This document shows, piece after piece, positions 11,078 through 18,935 of a DNA stretch of 45,616 nt; position 1 is the first letter of the stretch, and every line of letters starts with the position of its first letter. The stretch lies in assembly GCA_028285065.1 (NCBI GenBank), contig JANQQG010000132.1, forward strand, positions 1 through 45,616. Direction: 5' to 3'. The DNA is from Phycisphaerales bacterium. GTDB taxonomy: Bacteria; Planctomycetota; Phycisphaerae; Phycisphaerales; UBA1924. The notes beneath the pieces are model-generated. The model saw only the letters and a program-made list of their open reading frames with translations. It ran no database searches and was not told the origin of the DNA. The position numbers and the translations under genes were made by a program.

Positions 11078-11773
11078 ATGTCCACGATCAGCACAGACTC
11101 AGGACATGGCGGGCCGGCTCAGGACGAGCGCCCGTACCACGAGCAGTACCACGCCGCCCACCATTTCCGAAACCGCGACCACGAGTTCGACGCGGTCAAG
11201 ATGGGCGTGTGGCTCTTCCTCGCGACGGAGATCCTGCTCTTCAGCGGGATGTTCTGCGCCTACGCCGTCTTCCGCATGCTCCACCCCGAGGCGTTCATCA
11301 ACGGCTCGCACTACCTCGACGTCGAGTACGGCTTGATCAACACGCTCGTCCTCCTCCTCAGCTCATACACCGTCGCCGCCGGCGTGCGCTGCGCTCAGGT
11401 CGGCGACCTCCGCGGGCTGAAGCGCAACATCCTCATCACGCTGGTCTGTGGCGTCGCCTTCTTGGCCATCAAGGGCATCTTCGAATACGGGCCCAAGGCC
11501 ATGCAGGGCAAGCTGCCCGGCGTCTTCTTCAGCTACCCCAACGCCCACGACCCCAACGAGCCGCTGTGGTGGGGCGTGTACTGGGTCGCGACCGGCATCC
11601 ACGCCAGCCACGTGATCGTCGGCATCGGTCTGTTCATCTGGCTCTACCTGCGGGCCAACAAGAAGCACTTCGGCCCGCGTCACTACACGGCCGTCGAGGG
11701 CGTCGGCCTCTACTGGCACATCGTCGACATCGTCTGGATCTTCCTGTTCCCGATGCTCTACCTGATCCACTGA
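11078..11773 (+). CDS. ctaE: Cytochrome c oxidase subunit III
   Basis: Subunit III of the haem-copper oxidase, 231 residues with five predicted helices, the short bacterial form. The diagnostic start of helix I is KMGVWLFLATEILLFSGMF, and the final helix contains YWHIVDIVWIFLFPMLYL, both hallmarks of the family. The N-terminal 30 residues are hydrophilic and His-rich (YHEQYHAAHHF). It lies 45 bases after ctaD and 74 before ctaF. Subunit III stabilises proton uptake by subunit I in known enzymes. The small size and the absence of the first two helices found in long subunit III proteins agree with a caa3 enzyme whose extra helices are elsewhere, here possibly in ctaF. Confidence 0.95.
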   Translation: MSTISTDSGHGGPAQDERPYHEQYHAAHHFRNRDHEFDAVKMGVWLFLATEILLFSGMFCAYAVFRMLHPEAFINGSHYLDVEYGLINTLVLLLSSYTVAAGVRCAQVGDLRGLKRNILITLVCGVAFLAIKGIFEYGPKAMQGKLPGVFFSYPNAHDPNEPLWWGVYWVATGIHASHVIVGIGLFIWLYLRANKKHFGPRHYTAVEGVGLYWHIVDIVWIFLFPMLYLIH

Positions 11774-11847
11774 CCCCCCTCTCCTCCCTCCCCTTCCTCT
11801 TCCGTTCCCTCCCTGCCTCGCCATTTCCCCCGTCAAGCGAGACGAGC
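11774..11847 (+). other. Pyrimidine-rich spacer between ctaE and ctaF
   Basis: The 74-base gap is almost purely C and T from about 11774 to 11830 on the + strand, then ends in a purine-rich stretch (AAGCGAGACGAG) that can serve as ribosome-binding site for ctaF. An unstructured C/U-rich RNA of this kind is a possible Rho-loading or processing site and could set subunit IV levels, but nothing in the sequence proves a function. Confidence 0.35.
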
Positions 11848-12573
11848 ATGTCCGAGCAAGCCGCAACTTCGCACGCCGAGCCGCACCTCGAGGATCACGC
11901 CGAGCATCACGAGCACGTCATCGTCCCGAAGATGACGCTGCAGCTGACGCTCGCCGTGCTGGTCTTCTTCACCGTGCTGACGGTGCTGCTGTCGATGGGC
12001 GAGGCGTGGATCGCAAACGAGTTCGACATCGTGATCCCACAGCTCGTCAACGTCGCGATCGCACTCTCGATCGCGTCGATCAAGACGACGGTGGTCGTGA
12101 TGTTCTTCATGCAGCTCAAGTACGACAACCCCCTCAACACGATGGTCTTCATCTTCACCGTGCTGACGGTGCTCTTCTTCCTGGGCTTCACCATGCTCGA
12201 CCTCGGCTTCCGTGGGTCGATCAACCGGTTCGAGACGGACTACATCAAGAACGGGGGCAGCGGGCACCAGCTCTCGATGCCGTACGTCGAGGACGTGATG
12301 GAGCGGACGGGCATCCAGATCCCGGCTGACGCCCCGACCGCGATGGCGCGGGCGGCCCGCATCGCCGACCCCGACAACGTCAAGGGCAAGCCCGGCTACG
12401 TCAAGGTCAAGGACCTGCACCACGACGACCACGACCACGGGCACGGTCACGAGCACTCCGACGCAGGGAAGTCCCGCCCGGGGCACGGGATCACCATCAC
12501 GGCCCTCAAGCCCGAAGGCGACCATGACGGGTCGCGCGATGGTGACGGGCACGACGACGACGGCGAACACTGA
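11848..12573 (+). CDS. ctaF: Cytochrome c oxidase subunit IV-like protein with His-rich tails
   Basis: Small membrane subunit of the oxidase, 241 residues. Three hydrophobic helices (about 31-50, 61-89 and 98-118) with IKTTVVVMFFMQLKYDNPLN in the middle match the prokaryotic subunit IV (CtaF/COX4_pro) family. The protein is twice the usual ~110 residues because of a long soluble C-terminus ending in an extreme His/Asp/Gly-rich tail (12415-12460 and 12520-12570), and the N-terminus is also His-rich (HAEPHLEDHAEHHEHV). These tails look metal-binding. The start ATG at 11848 follows the AAGCGAGACGAG purine stretch. Assignment as subunit IV is good; the function of the extra tail is unknown. Confidence 0.88.
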   Translation: MSEQAATSHAEPHLEDHAEHHEHVIVPKMTLQLTLAVLVFFTVLTVLLSMGEAWIANEFDIVIPQLVNVAIALSIASIKTTVVVMFFMQLKYDNPLNTMVFIFTVLTVLFFLGFTMLDLGFRGSINRFETDYIKNGGSGHQLSMPYVEDVMERTGIQIPADAPTAMARAARIADPDNVKGKPGYVKVKDLHHDDHDHGHGHEHSDAGKSRPGHGITITALKPEGDHDGSRDGDGHDDDGEH

Positions 12574-12617
12574 GCCCGCGCGTCATCTGACGCGGCGCGC
12601 TCCGCGAAGGCACGACC

Positions 12618-13424
12618 ATGGAACGCGCGCGCAAGCTTGGCATCATCGTCGCACTCGTCAGCGGGGTTGTCTTCGCGTTCAGCCTCGTCTCGCTGATGCG
12701 CGCGATCGAGGCGCACAACGAGCGAGCAGACTTCCCGTTCTACAGCTTCGAGGTCCTCGACGGACGCGAGCTGACCTGGTCGGGTCGTGACATCACGCTT
12801 ACCGACTTCACCGACGACGAAGGGCGCGCGTTCATCAAGCTCGAGTACGGGGACCTGGTCATCGACATCCCCGTCCGCGAGCCCACCGCCAAGAACCTGC
12901 CGACCCTCGGGCTCTACAACGAGTGGGCGAAGGTCCTGGCCATGGCCGAGGTCGAGCGCAACGACGAGGGTGAACTCGACGCCATCGAGGGCACCGGGCG
13001 CATGCTCATCGTCACTCGGCGCACCCCGGAGGGGTACGACTCCGAGACCTGGGGGCGTGTGAGGCGCAAGGACTGGACCTTCGACTACTACACGCTCGAA
13101 ACGGACGGGACCGTCACAACCGAGACCTGGCGATGGCCGCCGTCACGACACGAGAGCGACGAGCAGCGTGCGTCCAACCCGATCCCGCCGCTCGGTGAGC
13201 GCACCTGGCAGTACCAGGCCGCGATGCACGTGATCCCCGCGCTGAGCGTGCCGAAGCAGAAGTTCAAGAACACGGCCCTGTGGTACGAGAACGTCGGCCC
13301 GGTGCTCCCGATCGCGGGGATCAGCGCACTGGCCTTCCTGTTCGGTCTCGGCTTCGCGTTCAGCCCACGCAAGGCGACCAGCGCGACGTACGAGGAGCCG
13401 GAGCAGCAGGCCCCGACTCGCTAG
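12618..13424 (+). CDS. Hypothetical membrane protein at the end of the oxidase operon
   Basis: No family recognised. The product has 268 residues with a helix at each end: an N-terminal one (about 5-28, IIVALVSGVVFAFSLVSLM) and a C-terminal one (about 230-252, PVLPIAGISALAFLFGLGFAF). Between them lies a ~200-residue, probably periplasmic, domain rich in charged and aromatic residues (DWTFDYYTLETDGTV) with no Cys pairs or haem motif. It starts 44 bases after ctaF and is followed by a strong hairpin, so it is probably the last gene of the operon. A role in oxidase assembly or stability is a guess from position. The presence of two unknown membrane proteins in one respiratory operon is noted as a finding. 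Confidence 0.75.
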   Translation: MERARKLGIIVALVSGVVFAFSLVSLMRAIEAHNERADFPFYSFEVLDGRELTWSGRDITLTDFTDDEGRAFIKLEYGDLVIDIPVREPTAKNLPTLGLYNEWAKVLAMAEVERNDEGELDAIEGTGRMLIVTRRTPEGYDSETWGRVRRKDWTFDYYTLETDGTVTTETWRWPPSRHESDEQRASNPIPPLGERTWQYQAAMHVIPALSVPKQKFKNTALWYENVGPVLPIAGISALAFLFGLGFAFSPRKATSATYEEPEQQAPTR

Positions 13425-13497
13425 GCCAATCCGCGATGTGAAGGCACGGAAGGATGCACGCGCACGTCTGTGGTCATCGGCGCGCGCAGTGGCACTT

Positions 13498-13526
13498 GGG
13501 TGGTGGGGTGGTGGTGGGGGGGGAGG
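13498..13526 (+). other. G-run tract, possible G-quadruplex
   Basis: Runs of three, four and eight G separated by single T or TGGT spacers lie downstream of the oxidase operon, just before the terminator hairpin. The spacing allows an intramolecular G-quadruplex. It may simply reflect biased base composition. Confidence 0.3.
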
Positions 13527-13537
13527 CGGAAACGACA

Positions 13538-13562
13538 ACGCCCCCGCCGTGGGCGGGGGCGT
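13538..13562. terminator. Strong hairpin ending the respiratory operon, between convergent genes
   Basis: Perfect 11-base-pair GC stem (13538-13548 with 13552-13562) with a three-base loop, lying between the + strand oxidase operon and the - strand OmpA-like gene. On the - strand it is followed by TTGTCGTTT, on the + strand by a weak T-containing stretch, so it may serve both directions. Confidence 0.65.
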
Positions 13563-13702
13563 GTCGGTTCCTTCAAGGTCTCACGCTCTCCTCCATCCTC
13601 CGAGTCGCGCCTCGCGCAGCACGATGTGCTGTTGATCGGCGGACACGGAAGAGGTCTGAAGCGCGTGCGTTGTTCTTGGCTGAACTTGTCTGAGTCGCGC
13701 GC

Positions 13703-14581
13703 TTACTTCACGACCTCGACCGGTTCGGGAGTCGCGGGCGTGGCGCCGGCGGGCTCGGTCGGGTCGTTGTTCGTACGCGTGGTCGGGGTCATGTTGGGGT
13801 CACCCGCGTCGATGCGCTTGGTGACGTAGATCTCCACACGCCGGTTCCGAGGGGTGCCGCCGTCGGCCGAGTTCGGGACGAGCGGGCGCATCGGGCCCCA
13901 GCCGGCGATCTCGACGCGGGTCGGATCGACGCCGAAGCCGACGAGCTCGTTGCGGACCGAGATCGCTCGGTAGGCCGAGAGGTGCATGTTGGTCGGGAAG
14001 CGGTCGCGGGACTTGCCGATCTTCTGCGAGTCGGTGTGACCGACCACGCGGATGTCGTACTGCTGACCCGCTGCCGAGGCGAGGACCTTGGCGACCTCCT
14101 GGAGGCTGCCCTTGGCGCTCTCCTTGACGACGTCGGAGCCCGAGCCGAAGGTCAGGTCGCTGGTGAAGCGGAGCATCCCACGATCCGGGTCGTAGATGAC
14201 CAGGCCGGGGTTGGCCTCGGCCAGGGCCCGCAGGGCCATGTCGGTCTGGGGGTCGAGCTGTCCGAAGCCGACGTTGCGCAGGGCCTCGTCGAGCTCACGG
14301 ATCCGCCGGTCGTACTCGGCGATCAGCGAGTCCTTGTCCCCGCGCACGTCCACCAGCGCGTCGCGCTCGGCAACCATGCGCTGGTAGTCGGACTGCAGGC
14401 GTTCGAACTCGGCTCTCAAGCCGGCGTTCTCGCGGGTGAGTCTGGTGTTTGCGTCGGTCAGTGCGCGGTTCGACTCGGCGAGGCCGGCGTTGTCGCCAGC
14501 GCACCCCCCGAATCCAAGGGTCGCAACCCCCATGACCACGACACCGACCCGTCCGACCATCCGTCCATATCCGGTTTTCAT
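13703..14581 (-). CDS. OmpA-family peptidoglycan-associated protein, probable lipoprotein
   Basis: Envelope protein of 292 residues. A hydrophobic leader ends in FGGC (Cys27), a slightly atypical lipobox. Residues ~30-95 are a heptad-rich coiled coil (SNRALTDANTRLTRENAGL and onwards), then an OmpA-C domain at about 125-260 with VVGHTDSQKIG, NMHLSAYRAISVRNEL and RVEIAGWG...PRNRRVEIYV, the conserved peptidoglycan-binding features. A Pro/Thr-rich tail closes it. The coiled coil plus OmpA layout resembles MotB/Pal-like envelope tethers, but there is no membrane helix of MotB type. A GGAG lies six bases before the ATG. The gene is transcribed away from the amidohydrolase; the 127-base gap between them should hold both promoters. 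Confidence 0.9.
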   Translation of the reverse strand: MKTGYGRMVGRVGVVVMGVATLGFGGCAGDNAGLAESNRALTDANTRLTRENAGLRAEFERLQSDYQRMVAERDALVDVRGDKDSLIAEYDRRIRELDEALRNVGFGQLDPQTDMALRALAEANPGLVIYDPDRGMLRFTSDLTFGSGSDVVKESAKGSLQEVAKVLASAAGQQYDIRVVGHTDSQKIGKSRDRFPTNMHLSAYRAISVRNELVGFGVDPTRVEIAGWGPMRPLVPNSADGGTPRNRRVEIYVTKRIDAGDPNMTPTTRTNNDPTEPAGATPATPEPVEVVK

Positions 14582-14708
14582 CGCACACTCCGTTGCTTAG
14601 CAGGCACGCCGACGCGTTCTCGCCCGCGTCGCACGCTGAGGATACCGTGCCGCGTCAGATGCGTCCTGCCGCTGTGGCTCATCCGTGCCAGATCTCTTGA
14701 GTTTTTCT

Positions 14709-16106
14709 GTGGGTATTGAATCACGCATCCTCGTGCGCGCCGCCGGCGCGGCCTGCCCCTCCGGGCGCGCCGTCGCACCCGCGCACGCGCTCATCGAACT
14801 CGAAGGCAACGATCGCGCACGACCCGAGCGCGCGACGCTCCTCGCCATCGGCTCGCCCGATGAGGTCTGTGCCCACGCGGGTGTTTCCGGTGCCGACGTG
14901 ATCGATCGTCCGGGCGGGGTCTTGATCCCGGGAATCGTCAACGCCCACGCGCACTTGGACTTAACGCACATCGGGCCGCGACCGCACGACGCCGACGACG
15001 GCTTCGTCGCGTGGGTCGACGCCATCCGCGAGCGCCGCGCACGCACGGATGCGGACATCGCGGCATCGGTCCGGCGCGGGATCGAACTCTCCCGGGCCGC
15101 CGGCGTGGTCGCGGTCGGGGACATCGCGGGTGCTCCCGACGGGACGCCTTCGCTGGTTCCGTGGCAAGTCCAGTCTGAGCAAGGGCTTGGGGGTGTGTCG
15201 TTCGTCGAGTTCTTCGCGATGGGGCTCCGAGAGGCAGCGGCACTCGAGCGGCTCGAAAGCGTCCTCGCTCGTGGCGCGGCGCTGCGCTCACCGGGTGGCT
15301 CCCCTAGGCTCGGCTTGCAGCCGCACGCTCCAAACACAGTCTCACCAAACGCTTACCGGAGCGCGGTCGATCTGGCGGGTCGTTTCGGGCTGCCTCTCTG
15401 CACGCACCTGGCCGAGACCCCCGAAGAGCGTGAGTTCATCAGTGCCGCCAGCGGCCCGCAGCGGGGCCTGCTCGAGGGCGTCGGCGCCTGGACCGACCAG
15501 TTGCTCGAGGTCTTCGGCAAGGGCCGCCACCCGGTCGAGCACCTGTCACAGGTCCTTGGGCTCGCCTCCTTCTTGTGCGTCCATCTGAACGACGCACCGG
15601 ACGAGGCGATCGAGATTCTCGCCCGGACCGGTGCCGCGGTGGTCTACTGCCCACGCGCTTCGGCCTACTTCGAGGCCGAACGTCATTTCGGACCTCATCG
15701 GTACCGGGACCTGCTGGCCGCCGGTGTCCCGGTCTGCCTGGGGACGGACTCGCTCGTCTGCCTGCCCAGCGAGGCCGCACGGACGCCAGGGGAGCCGGGA
15801 GAGGGCGTCGGTACAGGGATGGGCACGCTTGAGGAAGCCAGGTTCCTGGCGGCCAGGGACGCCCTGGATCCCGTCGTGGCTCTGGAACTGTGCACGCGAG
15901 CCGGCGCGAGGGCGCTCGGGCTCGATCCGATGGCCTTCACACTCCTGGCCGAGCGCCGGGGCTCGCATGACCTGGCGGGGCTGAACTGTGTCACAGGTGC
16001 GGCAAGCAGGGCGGCAGGCGGGTCGTTGCACGAAACGGTGATCCGTTCGGCGGCGTCGTGCGAACTCCTGTTTGCCGCGACACGGTCCGATCAGACGGGA
16101 AATTGA
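14709..16106 (+). CDS. Amidohydrolase (TrzF/aminofutalosine deaminase-like)
   Basis: Metal-dependent hydrolase of the amidohydrolase superfamily, about 465 residues. Motifs in order: HAHLDLT (metal-binding HxH, residues 80-82), CTHLAETPEE (third His plus Glu), CVHLNDAPDE (fourth His) and CLGTDSL (catalytic Asp). This set fits the deaminase branch (cytosine/guanine/aminofutalosine deaminases). In a respiring bacterium making menaquinone by the futalosine route, aminofutalosine deaminase is an attractive substrate guess, but the sequence does not decide it. Start is uncertain: GTG at 14709 gives the usual short N-terminus (MGIESRILVRAAG); an in-frame GTG at 14685 would add eight residues. Neither has a convincing ribosome site. 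Confidence 0.85.
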   Translation: MGIESRILVRAAGAACPSGRAVAPAHALIELEGNDRARPERATLLAIGSPDEVCAHAGVSGADVIDRPGGVLIPGIVNAHAHLDLTHIGPRPHDADDGFVAWVDAIRERRARTDADIAASVRRGIELSRAAGVVAVGDIAGAPDGTPSLVPWQVQSEQGLGGVSFVEFFAMGLREAAALERLESVLARGAALRSPGGSPRLGLQPHAPNTVSPNAYRSAVDLAGRFGLPLCTHLAETPEEREFISAASGPQRGLLEGVGAWTDQLLEVFGKGRHPVEHLSQVLGLASFLCVHLNDAPDEAIEILARTGAAVVYCPRASAYFEAERHFGPHRYRDLLAAGVPVCLGTDSLVCLPSEAARTPGEPGEGVGTGMGTLEEARFLAARDALDPVVALELCTRAGARALGLDPMAFTLLAERRGSHDLAGLNCVTGAASRAAGGSLHETVIRSAASCELLFAATRSDQTGN

Positions 16107-16208
16107 CCCTGTCCGACCGATGAACCCGTCTACGATTTGTCCGCTCCGATCGCCGGCTTCTGACGCAGTGCAGCCGTCCGTCTCCTCGCCCCGTTCCGAC
16201 GCAACTCC

Positions 16209-18935
16209 ATGAGCGCCAAGTGGATCCAAGCCAAGCGCTGGGATGACCAGCACCTGCCCCGCTTCGGGTGGCCGTTGCGTTCGATGGCGTCGTCGCTGGG
16301 TGCCCGGACGACGGCGATCGCGGTGACGCTGCTCGTCGCGATGTATGGGGTTGGCGCGGGGCTGCTGGTCTCAGCCGGCGAACTCGGGACGGGTGGCGTT
16401 CTCTTCGGTGCCGGCGTGCTCGCCTTCCTGGTGCTCCTCCCGATCAAGGCGCTGCTGCGCGCGTTCAGTTCGATTGCGCTCGCGGTCGTGCTGCTCTCGT
16501 TCGTCGCGCTTTACGGCACCCTCGCGTCGGTGCCGATCGGGATGCTCGCCAAGGTCCCCGGCCTTGCGCTCTACGGACTCGCGGGTGTCGTCTGCGTCGG
16601 AGGCGGGACGTTCCTCCTGACCTTCATCCTCCACAAGGCGCTCCGCGCGATCGGCGCATCCTCGGCGCTGCGCTTCTCGGGCGTGCTGCTCGGCGGGATC
16701 GTGATCGGCGTCGGCGCCGTGTGGCTGTGGGCGCAGTTCGCGTGGCCCGCGCCCGAGTGGGCGACGGGCATGTTCGGCGACTTCGCCAAGAAGTACGAAG
16801 CGACGACGATCCGGCGTCTTCCGATCCTGGAGATGTCGGAACTCGAGTTCTATGCGTGGTGGCCGCTCCGTGTCGTGCTGCTCGCGTTCGTTGCGAACAT
16901 GGTGGTCGCGACGTTCCGCCGGATCGAGTTCAGCTTCCCGAACCTCGGCGTGCTGACGGTGCACACGGGGATCGTCGTGATCGCGCTCGGCTCCGTGTAC
17001 TACGGCGCGTCGAAGCGCGAGGGGGACATGCTGCTCCAGGCGGGTGACCCCTCCCCCGACGGGATGCCGACGATCGGCCCGGCGGATTCCGGCTTTTACG
17101 ACGACATGACCGCGGCGCTGTGGGTGATCGATTCCGCGCTGCAGATGCGACAGTTCCCGCTCCCGGGGCTGCCGCGTTACAACGACTACAACCTCGGCGC
17201 GGTCGGCGGCGTGTACGTCGCGGCCGAGCCCGAGAAGGTGCGTTCGCTGACGGGGCTCTCGATCCCGGTGCAGACGCGGTTTGGCGACGAAGACCACGCG
17301 CCGTTCCAGGACGTTTCGATGCGCGTCGTCGGGTTTGCGAACTACGCGGAGCCGGTCGACCAGGGCATCCCGGTCGAGTCGGATGACCCGCGTTGGGCGC
17401 TCACCGCGAGCCGTCGCTTCGAGATCCTGGGTGCCTTGCCCGAAACGCGCGAGGAGGATGGCGAGTACCAGTTCCTCGGGCGTTTGGACGTCGATTGGGC
17501 GATCCCGGCGGGCCGCGTCGCGACGGGCATCGAGGGCGCGCTCGTGCTCGAGGCGACGCGGGGGATGTCCGAGGAGCGTTGGAACGACCTTGCGACCACG
17601 CTCCCGGCGTCAGGTGACGACGCGCTCATCATCGAGGTTCCCGAGGCCGGCTTCCGTGAGGTCATCGTGATCGAGCCGGGCATGCAGATGGACCTCGGGG
17701 AGACCGGGTGGTCGATCGGGATCGAGTCGATCCTGGACGAGCCCGACATGCCGCTGATCACCGAGGGGTACCAGGGTGCATCGTCGAGCCTCGTGAAGGT
17801 GCGCGTGACGCCGCCCTTGGCTGTCGAGCCCGCATTCACCCGTTGGGTCTACCATCGCTTCCCGGAGATCGGGCAGGACATGCTCGACGCGCAGACGCCC
17901 GACGGGCGTCCGATGCGCAAGGACCCCGACGAGCGGATCCGCCTGTCCTACATCGATGCGAGCCGCATCCACGTCTACCTCGATGAACGCGCCGACGATG
18001 GTGGGCGACGCGCGATCGTTCGTCTCCCCGGCGCGGCCGACGACAACCGGCGCCCGATCGTGATCGATGAGATCGGCAAGGACGCCGACATCCCCGTGAT
18101 CGGCGACGTGCTTGTGCTCCGCGAGGAGGCACGCCTGATCCCCGTCGAGGTCCCGCGCGTCGTGCCCGAGCACGAACGCGACCGGGCCCGCGTCGGCAAC
18201 CGATCGGCCGCGATGATCGCGGTCGAGGTCAAGATCGATGACGACTCACCCTCGCCCGCCGCCGGGTGGCGCGACACGCGTTGGCTCCCGTTCGGTCGGT
18301 ACGCGCGGCTCGACGCGATGCGTCAGGCAAGGAACATCGTGCTCCCCGACGGGCGGAGCCTGAACCTGCTGTTCGGGCGCCAGCGCCACCGCCTTCCCGG
18401 ACTGTCGCTGCGTCTCGTCGACTTCGAGATGGACGCGTACGCGCACTCGATGGTCGAGCGCGACTTCATCTCGACGCTCGAGATCACGCGCCGACTGCCC
18501 GGCGACGAGGGGGCCGAGGTCTTCCGCGACATCACCAGCATGAACAACCCGCTGTCCGTGCAGTCCAAGCTCCCGCGCCAGCATCGCGGCGGGCCCGTCG
18601 GGAGCGCGATCGGTGGCGTCGTGTCGGCCATCGCGCCGGACAGCTACAAGTTCAGCCAGGCGGGGTGGGATAGCCAAACGTGGAACCAGACGAAGGAGGC
18701 CGTCGACCGGGGCGAGCTTCCTCGTCCGCTCGCGCGTTTCACGATCCTCGGCGTCGGGAACAACCCAGGCATCCGGGTCATTGCGCTGGGCTCGGTGATG
18801 ATGTCGATCGGCATCCCGTGGGCGTTCTACATCAAGCCGCTGATCATGCGTCGGCGCAAGAAGAAGATCCAGCAATCCCTGAAGCGCGACGCCATCGAGG
18901 CCGGTCGCGCGGGCCAGGAGGGCGTTGAATCATGA
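16209..18935 (+). CDS. resB: ResB-like cytochrome c biogenesis protein, unusually long
   Basis: Membrane component of the System II cytochrome c maturation pathway, which presents haem to apocytochromes outside the membrane. 908 residues, against ~400-650 for typical ResB/Ccs1. The first ~290 residues hold about six hydrophobic helices; LGVLTVHTGIVVIALGSVYY (around residue 243) followed by ASKREGDMLL is the diagnostic ResB segment with its conserved His. A ~570-residue soluble outside domain follows and a last helix is near 855-880 (VIALGSVMMSIGIPWAFYI), ending in a basic RRRKKK stretch. The stop overlaps the ccsA start by 4 bases. Family call is good; the enlarged domain is a planctomycete-like feature of unknown role. 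Confidence 0.88.
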   Translation: MSAKWIQAKRWDDQHLPRFGWPLRSMASSLGARTTAIAVTLLVAMYGVGAGLLVSAGELGTGGVLFGAGVLAFLVLLPIKALLRAFSSIALAVVLLSFVALYGTLASVPIGMLAKVPGLALYGLAGVVCVGGGTFLLTFILHKALRAIGASSALRFSGVLLGGIVIGVGAVWLWAQFAWPAPEWATGMFGDFAKKYEATTIRRLPILEMSELEFYAWWPLRVVLLAFVANMVVATFRRIEFSFPNLGVLTVHTGIVVIALGSVYYGASKREGDMLLQAGDPSPDGMPTIGPADSGFYDDMTAALWVIDSALQMRQFPLPGLPRYNDYNLGAVGGVYVAAEPEKVRSLTGLSIPVQTRFGDEDHAPFQDVSMRVVGFANYAEPVDQGIPVESDDPRWALTASRRFEILGALPETREEDGEYQFLGRLDVDWAIPAGRVATGIEGALVLEATRGMSEERWNDLATTLPASGDDALIIEVPEAGFREVIVIEPGMQMDLGETGWSIGIESILDEPDMPLITEGYQGASSSLVKVRVTPPLAVEPAFTRWVYHRFPEIGQDMLDAQTPDGRPMRKDPDERIRLSYIDASRIHVYLDERADDGGRRAIVRLPGAADDNRRPIVIDEIGKDADIPVIGDVLVLREEARLIPVEVPRVVPEHERDRARVGNRSAAMIAVEVKIDDDSPSPAAGWRDTRWLPFGRYARLDAMRQARNIVLPDGRSLNLLFGRQRHRLPGLSLRLVDFEMDAYAHSMVERDFISTLEITRRLPGDEGAEVFRDITSMNNPLSVQSKLPRQHRGGPVGSAIGGVVSAIAPDSYKFSQAGWDSQTWNQTKEAVDRGELPRPLARFTILGVGNNPGIRVIALGSVMMSIGIPWAFYIKPLIMRRRKKKIQQSLKRDAIEAGRAGQEGVES

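Noticed and set aside
266-12570. Many long open frames on the - strand and in other + frames across the respiratory operon (for example 2247-3167, 5151-6668, 9287-10270)
   Set aside because: They lie opposite or out of frame with clearly conserved genes, have the Arg/Pro/Ala-rich composition of GC-rich shadow frames and match no family.
13438-13829. Short + strand frames between the oxidase operon and the OmpA-like gene
   Set aside because: They cover the G-run tract and the terminator hairpin, and run into the OmpA-like gene on the other strand; no ribosome site or recognisable protein.
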